From positions 434,001 to 498,000 of the forward strand of contig NZ_NISY01000003.1 of the NCBI RefSeq assembly GCF_007595705.1: a stretch of 64,000 nt of DNA. Reading direction: 5' to 3'. Positions 17,080 to 24,978 of this stretch are shown here, piece after piece; position 1 is the stretch's first letter, and every line of letters starts with the position of its first letter. A program made the translations under genes and the position numbers. The stretch is from Streptomyces sp. SAJ15. GTDB taxonomy: Bacteria; Actinomycetota; Actinomycetes; Streptomycetales; Streptomycetaceae. The notes under the pieces are model-generated. The model was not told the DNA's origin. It saw nothing but the letters and a program-made list of their open reading frames with translations, and did no database searches.

Positions 17080-18231
17080 TCAGCTCAGCGGATGGGTGGC
17101 GAGCAGCTCCCCCAGCGCCTCCTCATGGGCCGCGGCGGGGCCCAGCGACAGTTCCAGCTGCTTGGCCCAGGCGTGGTAGCGGTGGAGCGCGTAGTCGGTG
17201 ACGGCGCCGAAGCCACCGTGGAGGTGTTGTGCCGTCTGCACCACGCGACGCACCCCCTCCGCGGCCCAGATCTTGGCCACGGCGACATCCGCGGCGAGTG
17301 GCAGCCCACTGCGGACGGCCGGTGTGTCCGGGCCGTCGGCGGAGAGCCGCCAGGCGGCCTGCCACAGGGTGGCCTCCATGGCGCGCAGGTCGATATAGCG
17401 GTCGGCTGTCTGGACGGCGACGGCCTGGAACGTGGCCAGCGGGAAGCCGAACTGTTCGCGCTTGCTGGTGTACCCGCTGGTCAGGTCCAGTACCGCCGAT
17501 CCCACACCGAGCGCCAGCGCACAGGTGCCGGTGGTCAGCAGGAGACGCAGCCGCTCCCAGGCTCCGTCCGCCGTGATGACCTCGCGGCGGGTGACCCGTA
17601 CGGCCTCCAGCCGGAGCCGGGCGTACCGCTCCCCGCTGGTGGAGGTCTGCTCCTCCAGGGTCATTCCCTCCTGGCCGCGGGGGACCAGGGCCAACACCGT
17701 CCGACCCGTGTCGGTGTGCGCCGGGAGCAGCACATCGTCGGCGCTCTGGGCCCAGGGGACGGCGGTCTGGACGCCGTCCAGGGTCCATGTGGCGCCGTCG
17801 TGGTCCGCCCGGACGGCGAGTTCCGCCGGATCGTGGCCGGTGCGGCCGTGGGCTGCGACGGTCAGCACGCGTTCGCCCCGCCCCGCGCCGGCCGCCACCG
17901 CCTGGCGTAGCTCCGCGCCGCCGTGGTGCTGCACGGTGAGCGCGGCGGCGCAGTGTTCCAGCAGAGGCACCCGGGCCAGGACCCGTCCGGCCTCCCGTAG
18001 CACCAGGCAGAGGGCGATGGGGTCCAGTCCGGCGCCGCCGTAGCGGGGATCGAGGGTGAGTGAGAGCAGGTCTGCCGCGGCGAGACGCCGCCACAGGAGG
18101 CGGTCGAAGTCCTCGGCCACCGCACCGCGTCCCCGGGCGGGGCTGGGAACGCCGTCCGGGTCGACGCCGGAGAGGACGGCTCGCGCCGCCTCGACGGCCG
18201 CCTGCTGCTCTTCGGTGAAGGTGAAGTCCAC
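17080..18231 (-). CDS. Acyl-CoA dehydrogenase, steroid-degradation type
   Basis: A 383-residue FAD-dependent acyl-CoA dehydrogenase. N-terminus MDFTFTEEQQ, central LALGVGSAVLDLTSGYTSKREQFG and C-terminal QHLHGGFGAVTDYALHRY with HAWAKQLELSLG match the small subunits of heteromeric ACADs that act on steroid side chains (FadE28/ChsE type) better than fatty-acid enzymes. In those complexes one subunit lacks the catalytic Glu; no clear base is evident here. No partner subunit gene is adjacent. GTG 18231 is the start. The promoter region carries a KstR-type palindrome. The substrate is not established. Confidence 0.8.
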   Translation of the reverse strand: MDFTFTEEQQAAVEAARAVLSGVDPDGVPSPARGRGAVAEDFDRLLWRRLAAADLLSLTLDPRYGGAGLDPIALCLVLREAGRVLARVPLLEHCAAALTVQHHGGAELRQAVAAGAGRGERVLTVAAHGRTGHDPAELAVRADHDGATWTLDGVQTAVPWAQSADDVLLPAHTDTGRTVLALVPRGQEGMTLEEQTSTSGERYARLRLEAVRVTRREVITADGAWERLRLLLTTGTCALALGVGSAVLDLTSGYTSKREQFGFPLATFQAVAVQTADRYIDLRAMEATLWQAAWRLSADGPDTPAVRSGLPLAADVAVAKIWAAEGVRRVVQTAQHLHGGFGAVTDYALHRYHAWAKQLELSLGPAAAHEEALGELLATHPLS

Positions 18232-18305
18232 GTCTCGCCGTCCCCTCCGCGCACCCTGCCGCTCCGACGGTCAGTCAGGGAGCTCTTCAGCCCCATCTGA
18301 CAGCC

Positions 18306-18327
18306 CGTCAAGATAGAACAGGTTCTA
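18306..18327 (-). promoter_or_regulatory. KstR-like palindrome at acyl-CoA dehydrogenase promoter
   Basis: TAGAACAGGTTCTA (18314-18327) is a perfect palindrome of 6-bp arms with a 2-bp centre. It fits the TnnAACnnGTTnnA motif known for the TetR repressor KstR of cholesterol catabolism. TTGACG (18311-18306, minus strand) lies beside it. The site is 83 bp before the dehydrogenase start. Confidence 0.6.
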
Positions 18328-18360
18328 GAAGAAGGGAACGGTCCTGTGCGATGCCGGTGT

Positions 18361-18380
18361 CGGTGTCGGCGCCGACACCG
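18361..18380. repeat. 20-bp perfect palindrome
   Basis: CGGTGTCGGC followed directly by its complement GCCGACACCG, between paaE and the dehydrogenase promoter. It could be a terminator stem for paaE transcription or a protein site. Nothing else in 18232-18520 looks coding. Confidence 0.5.
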
Positions 18381-18460
18381 GTGCGATGCATAGCGCCAGT
18401 GCGATGCCTGGCGCCGGTGCATCAGCCGGCCGTCTCTTTGGTGGCGTCCACCACTCGTCG

Positions 18461-18509
18461 GGCCGCCGCCGGCCGCCGCCGGCCGCCGCCGGCCGCCGCC
18501 GGCCGCCGG
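18461..18509. repeat. 10-bp tandem repeat downstream of paaE
   Basis: Five consecutive copies of GGCCGCCGCC, the last altered to GGCCGCCGGT, end 12 bp before the paaE stop codon. Confidence 0.8.
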
Positions 18510-18520
18510 TCGTCGCGTCG

Positions 18521-19612
18521 TCAGCGGTCGAAGTCGAGCTCCACCTCCTCGCCCGCCGGATGGGACTGGCAGGCCAGCACATAGCCCGCCTCGACCTCGT
18601 CCGGCTCCAGCGCGAAGTTCCGATCCATCCGCACCTCGCCCGAGACCAGGAACGCCCGACAGGTCCCGCAGACCCCGCCCTTGCAGGCGTAGGGCGCGTC
18701 CGCGCGGTGTCGCAGCACCGAATCCAGCAGCGTTTCGCCGTCCTCGACGGGCCAGCTGCCGGATCGGCCGTCCAGGGTGGCGGTCAGCGTGGCGTGCACC
18801 GGGGGACCCGAGCGGCTCGGCGCGGGGGAGGCGCCGTCGTCCACATGGAAGATCTCCTGGTGGACGCGGCCGCGCGGCACGCCCAGAGCGCGCAACGCCT
18901 GCTCGGCGCCCTGCACCAGACCGTAGGGCCCGCACAGGAACCAGCCGTCCACCGATTCCACCGAAAGCAGCGTGGGGAGCAGCGTGGCCAGCCGCTCCTG
19001 GTCCAGCCGACCGGAGACCAGCCCGGCCTGCTGGTCTTCCCGGGACAACACGCTCACCAGCTGGAACCGGTCCGGCCAGCGGTCCTTCAGGTCCGCGACC
19101 TCCTCCAGGAACATCGTGGAGGCGGCCGTGCGGTCGCTGCGGATCAGGCAGAAGCGGGCGTCCGGCCGGGTGGCGAGCAGGGTGGCCGCCATCGACAGCA
19201 CGGGGGTGATGCCGCTGCCGCCGACGATCGCGGCGAAGCTGCCCGCCCGCGGGGCCAGGGTGAAACGGCCGGCCGGAGGCAGCACCTCCACCACATCGCC
19301 GACCGCCAGCTCCTTGAGGGCGTAGGTGGAGAACTCGCCGCCGTCCACCAGCCGCACCCCGACCTGCACGGCCTCCGGCCCCTCGGCGCCGAGGACCGGG
19401 GTGCAGATGGAGTACGTACGGCGGACCTCCGAGCCGTTGGCCACCCGGCGGACCGCGATGTGCTGCCCAGGGGTGTAGCGGAAGGTCTCGCGCAGCTCGG
19501 GGGGGACGGCGAAGGTCACGGCCACCGCGTCGGCGGTCAGGCGGTCGACCGCCGTCACCCGCAGCGGGTGGAAGGCGCCGTGGTGGACCGCGGCGGTCGA
19601 GGTGCGGGCCAT
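18521..19612 (-). CDS. paaE: Phenylacetyl-CoA epoxidase reductase PaaE
   Basis: The 363-residue reductase of the ring-1,2-phenylacetyl-CoA epoxidase. It has an N-terminal ferredoxin-reductase module binding FAD (YTPGQHIAVR, followed by RTYSIC) and NAD(P)H (IVGGSGITPVLSM), then a plant-type 2Fe-2S domain with CKGGVCGTCR and a later Cys in LACQSH. ATG 19612 overlaps the paaD stop by 1 bp (TGATG). It is the last gene of paaABCDE and passes electrons to the PaaA di-iron centre. No in-frame fault is seen. Confidence 0.95.
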   Translation of the reverse strand: MARTSTAAVHHGAFHPLRVTAVDRLTADAVAVTFAVPPELRETFRYTPGQHIAVRRVANGSEVRRTYSICTPVLGAEGPEAVQVGVRLVDGGEFSTYALKELAVGDVVEVLPPAGRFTLAPRAGSFAAIVGGSGITPVLSMAATLLATRPDARFCLIRSDRTAASTMFLEEVADLKDRWPDRFQLVSVLSREDQQAGLVSGRLDQERLATLLPTLLSVESVDGWFLCGPYGLVQGAEQALRALGVPRGRVHQEIFHVDDGASPAPSRSGPPVHATLTATLDGRSGSWPVEDGETLLDSVLRHRADAPYACKGGVCGTCRAFLVSGEVRMDRNFALEPDEVEAGYVLACQSHPAGEEVELDFDR

Positions 19613-20109
19613 CACAACTCCTTGAAGTGGTCGAACGGTTCGCGGCACGTCTCGCAGCGGCGCAGCGCCTTGCAGGCCGTGGAGGAGAAGCGGCTGAGCA
19701 GCGCGGTGTCGGTGGAGCCGCAGTGGGGGCAGCGGATGGCCAGCGCCAGCGGCACGGGGCCGTGTGCGGGGCCGGTGGGGCGCGGTGGGGATATCCCGGA
19801 CTCGGCCAGCTTGCGGCGGCCCTCATCGGTGATGGCGTCCGTGCTCCAGGGCGGCGAGAGCACGGTGCGCACCTCGATCTCGGCTATGCCGTGGTCGTGC
19901 AGCACCGTCTCGATGTCGGCGGCCATCGTCTCGATCGCCGGGCAACCGGTGTAGGTCGGGGTGAGCTCGACCTCGACCCGGCCGGCTGCCAGCATCCGCA
20001 CGCCCCGCACCACGCCCAGCTCGGCCAGCGTCACCATCGGCAGCTCGGGGTCGGGCACCGAGCCCGCCAGCTCGAGCAGCCTCGCCTCCAGGGGGGTCGT
20101 GGTCACCAT
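19612..20109 (-). CDS. paaD: Phenylacetyl-CoA epoxidase assembly factor PaaD
   Basis: A 165-residue protein with a DUF59/MIP18 domain (SVPDPELPMVTLAELGVV, then YTGCPAIE) and a C-terminal cysteine knuckle (CPHCGSTDT, CETC). PaaD is needed for the active epoxidase, probably for iron-sulfur delivery to PaaE. ATG 20109 lies inside the end of paaC (7-bp overlap). A longer in-frame reading to 20313 is antisense-like extension over paaC and was rejected. Confidence 0.94.
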   Translation of the reverse strand: MVTTTPLEARLLELAGSVPDPELPMVTLAELGVVRGVRMLAAGRVEVELTPTYTGCPAIETMAADIETVLHDHGIAEIEVRTVLSPPWSTDAITDEGRRKLAESGISPPRPTGPAHGPVPLALAIRCPHCGSTDTALLSRFSSTACKALRRCETCREPFDHFKEL

Positions 20110-20804
20110 GTCGCCCCCGGGTGGCTGCGGTGCAGATGCTGCATCTCGGCGAGCATCCGGCCGAACGACTCGGTGTGGATGCCCTGGCGCCCGCCGCCCG
20201 CCGTCCAGGCGGTGTGCCGCGGCCCCTCGGGGAGCGAGAGCGTCGCGCGCGCCAGGACGTCGCCGATCCGGGTCAACCAGCCGTCGTGCAGCGCGGTCCA
20301 GTCGACCTCGCACCCCTCGACGGGTTCGAACAGCTCGCCGGTGAACCGCCAGAGCGCCTCCAGCCCGGCGCGCATCCGCTCATGGCTCTCCGCCGTGCCG
20401 TCGCCGAGCCGCAGCGTCCAGTGCTCGGCGTGGTCCCGGTGGTACGTGACCTCCTTGACCGCCTTCGCGGCGAGCGGGGCGAAGGGACCGGAGCCGGCGG
20501 CCAACTGGTCGTAGAGCAGCTCCTGGTAGGTGGAGAAGTACAGCTGGCGGGCGATGGTGTGGGCGAAGTCCCCGTTGGGCTGCTCCACCAGCTGGAGGTT
20601 GCGGAAGGCCCGCTCCTCGCGGAGGTAGGCCAGTTCGTCCTCGTCGCCGGCCATGGACAGCAGCACCCGGGCCTGTCCGAGCAGGTCGAGGGCGATGTTG
20701 GCGAGGGCCACCTCCTCCTCCAACACGGGGGCGTGGCCGGCCCACTCCCCCAGCCGGTGGGAGAGCACCAGCGCGTCGTCGCCCAGGGCGAGTGCGGCGA
20801 TCAC
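20103..20804 (-). CDS. paaC: Phenylacetyl-CoA epoxidase structural subunit PaaC
   Basis: A 233-residue ferritin-like subunit that forms the scaffold with PaaA. Recognisable segments are LANIALDLLGQAR, FRNLQLVEQPNGDFAHT and VKEVTYHRDHAEHW. The start is GTG 20804, which overlaps the paaB stop (GTGA); the much longer open frame upstream is not coding. PaaC keeps the fold but not a working di-iron site in characterised systems. Confidence 0.94.
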   Translation of the reverse strand: MIAALALGDDALVLSHRLGEWAGHAPVLEEEVALANIALDLLGQARVLLSMAGDEDELAYLREERAFRNLQLVEQPNGDFAHTIARQLYFSTYQELLYDQLAAGSGPFAPLAAKAVKEVTYHRDHAEHWTLRLGDGTAESHERMRAGLEALWRFTGELFEPVEGCEVDWTALHDGWLTRIGDVLARATLSLPEGPRHTAWTAGGGRQGIHTESFGRMLAEMQHLHRSHPGATW

Positions 20805-21154
20805 AGGTGACGCACCCCCTCCGGGATGGCGTAGAAGGTCGGGTGGCGGTAGGGCTTGTCGGCGGAGGGCTCGAAGAAGGGATCCTTCTCGTCCGGCGAG
20901 GAGGCGGTGATCGCCGTGGACGGCACCACCCATATCGAGACGCCTTCGGAGCGACGGGTGTACAGATCGCGCGCGTTGCGCAGGGCCATCGCCGCGTCCG
21001 GGGCGTGCAGACTGCCGGCATGGGTGTGGCTGAGTCCGCGCCGGCTGCGGACGAAGACCTCCCACAGCGGCCAGTCGGCCGGATCGCCGGCCGCCTCCGG
21101 GCGGGTGTCCGGCTGTCGCGCATCCGCGGGGTGCGTGTTCGCGCCCGTGCTCAT
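20801..21154 (-). CDS. paaB: Phenylacetyl-CoA epoxidase subunit PaaB
   Basis: A 117-residue PaaB, the small bridging subunit of the epoxidase. The core [37 protein letters not shown] and the C-terminal [16 protein letters not shown] are typical. About 25 extra N-terminal residues precede the core. Its stop overlaps paaC and its ATG overlaps the paaA stop, so the five genes are translationally coupled. Confidence 0.95.
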   Translation of the reverse strand: MSTGANTHPADARQPDTRPEAAGDPADWPLWEVFVRSRRGLSHTHAGSLHAPDAAMALRNARDLYTRRSEGVSIWVVPSTAITASSPDEKDPFFEPSADKPYRHPTFYAIPEGVRHL

Positions 21155-22110
21155 GACCGTGCCTCTCCGTGCTTCGCGGCGTAGGCCGCGGCCGCTTCGC
21201 GCACCCAGGCGCCTTCCTCATGGGCCCGGCGGCGCTGGGAGAGCCGCTGCTCGTTGCACGGGCCGTTGCCCCGCAGCACCTGGCGGAACTCGTCCCAGTC
21301 GATCGGGCCGAAGTCGTAGTGCTCGCGGGTCTCGTTCCACCGCAGGTCCGGGTCGGGCAGCGTGAGGCCCAACGCCTCGGCCTGGGGCACGCAGATGTCG
21401 ACGAAGCGCTGGCGCAGCTCGTCGTTCGAGTGGCGCTTGATCTTCCAGGCCATGGACTGGGCGGAGTGTGCCGACTCGTCGTCCGGGGGGCCGAACATCA
21501 TCAGCGACGGCCACCACCAGCGGTCCACCGCGTCCTGCGCCATGGCGTGCTGCTCCTCGGTGCCCTGGCTGAGAGCCAGCAGCAGCTCGAACCCCTGGCG
21601 CTGGTGGAAGGACTCCTCCTTGCAGATCCGGACCATCGCGCGCGCGTACGGCCCGTAGGAGCAGCGGCACAGCGGCACCTGGTTGGTGATCGCCGCGCCG
21701 TCCACCAGCCAGCCGATGGCGCCGACATCGGCCCAGGTCAGGGTGGGGTAGTTGAAGATCGAGGAGTACTTCTGGCGGCCCGCGTGGAGCTTGTCGAGCA
21801 GCTCCTCGCGGCTGGTCCCCAGGGTCTCGGCGGCGCTGTACAGATACAGGCCGTGGCCTGCCTCGTCCTGGACCTTGGCGATCAGGATCGCCTTGCGGCG
21901 CAGTGAGGGCGCGCGGGTGATCCAGTTCGCCTCGGGCTGCATTCCGATGATCTCGGAGTGGGCGTGCTGCGCTATCTGCCGGACCAGCGACGCCCGGTAC
22001 TCCTCGGGCATCCAGTCACGCGGCTCGATGCGCTCCTCCGCGGCCAGCGCGGCGTCGAACACCGCCTCATACGCCGCGGTGTCCGCGGCATCCGCCGCCA
22101 TCGTGGTCAT
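21151..22110 (-). CDS. paaA: Phenylacetyl-CoA 1,2-epoxidase catalytic subunit PaaA
   Basis: A 319-residue di-iron oxygenase subunit that epoxidises the ring of phenylacetyl-CoA. Iron-ligand helices are visible as [27 protein letters not shown] and [13 protein letters not shown]. The sequence is full length and undamaged. It is the first gene of paaABCDE, starting at ATG 22110; upstream lie a promoter, a TetR-type operator and a DnaA-type box. The CoA ligase PaaK and the later beta-oxidation enzymes PaaG, PaaF and PaaJ are not in the window. Confidence 0.97.
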   Translation of the reverse strand: MTTMAADAADTAAYEAVFDAALAAEERIEPRDWMPEEYRASLVRQIAQHAHSEIIGMQPEANWITRAPSLRRKAILIAKVQDEAGHGLYLYSAAETLGTSREELLDKLHAGRQKYSSIFNYPTLTWADVGAIGWLVDGAAITNQVPLCRCSYGPYARAMVRICKEESFHQRQGFELLLALSQGTEEQHAMAQDAVDRWWWPSLMMFGPPDDESAHSAQSMAWKIKRHSNDELRQRFVDICVPQAEALGLTLPDPDLRWNETREHYDFGPIDWDEFRQVLRGNGPCNEQRLSQRRRAHEEGAWVREAAAAYAAKHGEARS

Positions 22111-22145
22111 GCGAAGCCCCCTCGCTGCCGGGCGACCGGCCGACC

Positions 22146-22165
22146 AACCGACCGATCGTTCGGTT
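22146..22165. promoter_or_regulatory. PaaR-type operator at paaA
   Basis: AACCGACCGATCGTTCGGTT is a near-perfect palindrome, with 9 of 10 base pairs matched between arms. Its reverse complement is identical at 19 of 20 positions to the site at 27664-27683. It sits just downstream of the predicted paaA -10, where a repressor would block initiation. Confidence 0.8.
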
Positions 22166-22167
22166 CA

Positions 22168-22197
22168 ATGGTGAGCCGAGGGCACGTAGGGTGTCAA
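22168..22197 (-). promoter_or_regulatory. paaA promoter
   Basis: On the minus strand, consensus TTGACA (22197-22192), an 18-bp spacer and CACCAT (22173-22168). An exact DnaA box lies 3 bp upstream of the -35 and the TetR operator lies 2 bp downstream of the -10. Confidence 0.55.
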
Positions 22198-22200
22198 CCC

Positions 22201-22209
22201 TGTGGATAA
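22201..22209 (-). promoter_or_regulatory. DnaA-type box
   Basis: TGTGGATAA, the complement of TTATCCACA. It is placed directly upstream of the paaA -35 and 85 bp before the DUF5819 start. Confidence 0.6.
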
Positions 22210-22294
22210 CTCGGGCCCGCTGGGCCTGGTGGGTCCCTGTGGGTACCGTTCCGGGGGCGTACAGGTCGGGCCGCACGGGGATCGGGGCGGGGAT

Positions 22295-22957
22295 ATGGAG
22301 CCGGAAGCCGGGAAGCCGGGTGGCGTGGCCGGGCTCTCCACGCCCGCGCAACTGATCGTCGCGGTGGCGGTCGCGGTCGTCGCGGTGGCCGCGGTGGTGC
22401 ACGTGGCCATGGTCTTTCTGCACGTCGCTCCGCCCAACACGGCCAGCAAGCAGCACGGCGACCTGATCGACGAGTACGTCTACCCCGAGTTCGAACAGAA
22501 CTGGAAGCTCTTCGCCCCCAATCCGCTCCAGCAGAACATCGCCGTCCAGGCGCGCGCCGAGATCCGCACCCGTGACGGCGGGACCGCCGTCACCGACTGG
22601 GTCGATCTGTCCGCCCAGGACGGCGCGGCCATCCGGCACAACCTGCTGCCCAGCCACATGCAGCAGAACGTGCTGCGCCGCGCCTGGGACTTCTACGCGG
22701 GCTCGCACGACGCCAAGGAACAGCCGGTGACCGAGCGCGCCCTGCTCTTCGAGAGGTATCTGCGGCGGATCGTGATGTACCGCCTCGGGGCGAAGGAGGA
22801 GGGTGGCACGGTGGAGCGGGTGCAGGTGCGTTCGGTGACCACGCCGGTCGCCCCGCCGCCGTGGAGCGACGAGAAGATCAACACGAAGCCGTTCCACCGG
22901 GTCCTGCCCTGGTGGCCGGTGACCGAAGCCGACCTGCCGGAAGGGACGAACCGGTGA
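22295..22957 (+). CDS. DUF5819 protein, SdpA-like
   Basis: A 220-residue protein with one N-terminal membrane segment (about 18-42) and an outside domain. The block FEQNWKLFAPNPLQQN is the family signature and resembles the W-x-F-F-x-x-x-P motif of SdpA, a maturation factor of the B. subtilis cannibalism toxin SDP. ATG 22295 has GGGGCGGGG upstream; GTG 22202 would place the start inside the DnaA box. The next gene overlaps its stop (GTGA) and encodes the SdpB-like partner. The function in actinobacteria is not established. Confidence 0.82.
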   Translation: MEPEAGKPGGVAGLSTPAQLIVAVAVAVVAVAAVVHVAMVFLHVAPPNTASKQHGDLIDEYVYPEFEQNWKLFAPNPLQQNIAVQARAEIRTRDGGTAVTDWVDLSAQDGAAIRHNLLPSHMQQNVLRRAWDFYAGSHDAKEQPVTERALLFERYLRRIVMYRLGAKEEGGTVERVQVRSVTTPVAPPPWSDEKINTKPFHRVLPWWPVTEADLPEGTNR

Positions 22958-24978
22958 CCGACCCCGCCACTCCCGCCGGCGCCCCCGACCCCGAGACGGA
23001 CCCGGCGATCGCCCCGGCCGCTCCGCACGCCTCCGCCTTCCCCGCGGGCTCCGGCGCCGCGGACTCCGGGGCCGCCGACTCCGGGGCCGATGCCGGGACA
23101 GGCCCGGCGATCGCCCCGGCCGCCCCTGCGGACTCCGGCGGCCCCGCGGACGCGGGCGCAACAGAGCTCGGGGTCGGGTCGACTCGCGACCCCGCCGGCG
23201 CGGCGGTCACCTCTGCTCCCTGGTCCGGGCTGCCCAAGCCTGCGCTCGAGCGTGATCCCGAGCGCGAGGCGGGTCCCGCGGGCGGCGCGGGGCGGGCGGC
23301 ACCAGCCGTGCCGTCGCCGGCGCCCGCCCTGCCGCCGTCGCCTGCCGTGCCGCCGCCGGCGCCCGCCCTGCCGCCGTCGCCTGCCGTGCCGCCTCCGCCT
23401 GCCGTGCCGCCGTCCGCCGTGCCGCGGCAGGGCGGTGCGGGTGTCCCCTCCAGGAGCGGTGCCATGGTGCCGCCGCGGAGCGGTGCCACGGTGCCGCCGC
23501 AGGGTGGTGGCGGCGTGCCGTCCCGGGCGGGAGGCCCGGCGGATCCCGGTGTCCCTCCGGGCTCCGCGGCGCCCGCCGGGGTCGCGGCCCGCTCCGCTCG
23601 GTCGTCCGTCGCCGCCCGCCTGAGTGCGCCGGTCGAGGCGGCCTTCGGGCGGGGCCTCGCGCGGGTCACCGGCTCCGCGCTCGGCCCGTACCAGACCGCC
23701 GTCATACGCATCGGATTCGCGTTCACCTGGTTGGCCTTCCTGGTGCGCGAGTGGCCGCACCGGCGCCAGCTGTACGGGCCGGACGCCCCCCTGGACTGGG
23801 ACATGGCCCGTCAGGTGCTGGATGCCAACCACGCCTTCAGCGCGCTGATGTGGTCGAGCGGCACGCTGTGGTTCGAGCTCGTCTACGGCCTGTCGCTCGC
23901 CTCCAGCGCGCTGCTGCTGCTCGGCTGGCGCACCCGCACGATGTCCGTGCTCTTCATGGTCGGTGTGCTGTCGCTGCAGAACCGCAGCATCTTCATCGGG
24001 GACGGCGGCGACAACGTCGTCCATCTGATGGCGACCTACCTGGTGCTGACGCGGTGCGGCCAGGTCTGGTCGCTGGACGCGCGCCGCGCGGCCCGGCGGT
24101 CCGGGCGGGAGCGGGAGGGCCGGCTTCCACGCGACAGGGTCGGCATCGTGCTCTGGGCTGCGACCGGAGTCGCGCTCGCCATGGTCCACCTCGGAACCGA
24201 CGCCGACCTGGCCTGGGCCGCCCGCGGCCCGCTCCCGGGTCTGGGCTGGGCCGCGGTGCTGTGGGGCCTGTGGCTGGTGCACGCGGTCTGGTGGCTGGTA
24301 CGTCGGTACGCGCCCGGAGAGCCGCGCCTGGTCCTGGACGCGCTCGCGAACGTCGTGCACAACGGCGCCTTGCTGGTGATCATGGCCGAGGTGTGTCTGA
24401 TCTATGCGACCGCCGGCTGGTACAAGATCCAGGGCAGTCGCTGGCAGGACGGCACCGCGCTCTACTACGCGCTGCACCTGGACTACTTCTCCCCCTGGCC
24501 CGGCCTCGCCGACCAACTGGCCGACAACGGTCTGCTGGTGATGGCGCTGACGTACGGCACCGTCGCCGTCCAGGTCGCCTTCCCCTTCACGCTCTTCAAC
24601 CGGCGTGTGAAGAACGTCCTGCTCGCCGTGATGGTGATGGAGCACATCGGGATCGCGATCGCCCTGGGCCTGCCCTTCCTGTCTCTGGCGATGATCGCGG
24701 CGGACTCGGTCTTCCTTCCGACGAGCGCGCTGCGCTGGCTCGGGGGCCGCGTCCGGCGGATACGAGACCGGCTCCTGCCCGGCCCCGCGGCGACCACGCC
24801 CGACGTGTCGGGGACGGGTGCACCGGGGACGGGTGCGCCGCGGACGGGTGCGCCGGAGGTGGAAAGTGCCGCGGACGGGCGTGTCCGAAGGGGCGTGACC
24901 GCGGCGGTCGTGCCGCCCAGGTGGAGCGAAGGCCGCGAGTCGGCCGGTGACGGCCATGGCCGTAGGCTGACGAAGTGA
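22954..24978 (+). CDS. HTTM-domain membrane protein, SdpB-like
   Basis: A 674-residue polytopic protein with an HTTM (vitamin K-dependent carboxylase-like) domain. The first 215 residues are an Ala/Pro/Gly-rich disordered tract that includes a 39-bp direct repeat. From YQTAVIRIGFAFTWLAFLVREWPHR onward (split in the protein by helices) come several membrane helices, the loop SIFIGDGGDNVVHLMATYLVLTRCG and the motif YATAGWYKIQGSRWQDGTALYYALHLD, both shortened here to name the blocks. SdpB has this domain and processes SdpC. GTG 22954 overlaps the DUF5819 stop; the two form a coupled pair. Confidence 0.85.
   Translation: MTDPATPAGAPDPETDPAIAPAAPHASAFPAGSGAADSGAADSGADAGTGPAIAPAAPADSGGPADAGATELGVGSTRDPAGAAVTSAPWSGLPKPALERDPEREAGPAGGAGRAAPAVPSPAPALPPSPAVPPPAPALPPSPAVPPPPAVPPSAVPRQGGAGVPSRSGAMVPPRSGATVPPQGGGGVPSRAGGPADPGVPPGSAAPAGVAARSARSSVAARLSAPVEAAFGRGLARVTGSALGPYQTAVIRIGFAFTWLAFLVREWPHRRQLYGPDAPLDWDMARQVLDANHAFSALMWSSGTLWFELVYGLSLASSALLLLGWRTRTMSVLFMVGVLSLQNRSIFIGDGGDNVVHLMATYLVLTRCGQVWSLDARRAARRSGREREGRLPRDRVGIVLWAATGVALAMVHLGTDADLAWAARGPLPGLGWAAVLWGLWLVHAVWWLVRRYAPGEPRLVLDALANVVHNGALLVIMAEVCLIYATAGWYKIQGSRWQDGTALYYALHLDYFSPWPGLADQLADNGLLVMALTYGTVAVQVAFPFTLFNRRVKNVLLAVMVMEHIGIAIALGLPFLSLAMIAADSVFLPTSALRWLGGRVRRIRDRLLPGPAATTPDVSGTGAPGTGAPRTGAPEVESAADGRVRRGVTAAVVPPRWSEGRESAGDGHGRRLTK
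23317..23394 (+). repeat. 39-bp direct repeat in the HTTM gene
   Basis: Two adjacent 39-bp units, each encoding PAPALPPSPAVPP, lie inside the disordered N-terminal region and are followed by shorter decayed copies. The unit length keeps the frame, so the array can change size without breaking the gene. Confidence 0.8.
24963..24968 (+). promoter_or_regulatory. Leaderless -10 of the TrmH-family gene
   Basis: TAGGCT lies 6 nt before GTG 24975, within the end of the HTTM gene. The same hexamer with the same spacing precedes GTG 15586. Confidence 0.45.

Noticed and set aside
22111..22294. A short SdpC-like precursor gene next to the DUF5819-HTTM pair
   Set aside because: No frame with a signal peptide and hydrophobic core was found here or just downstream.
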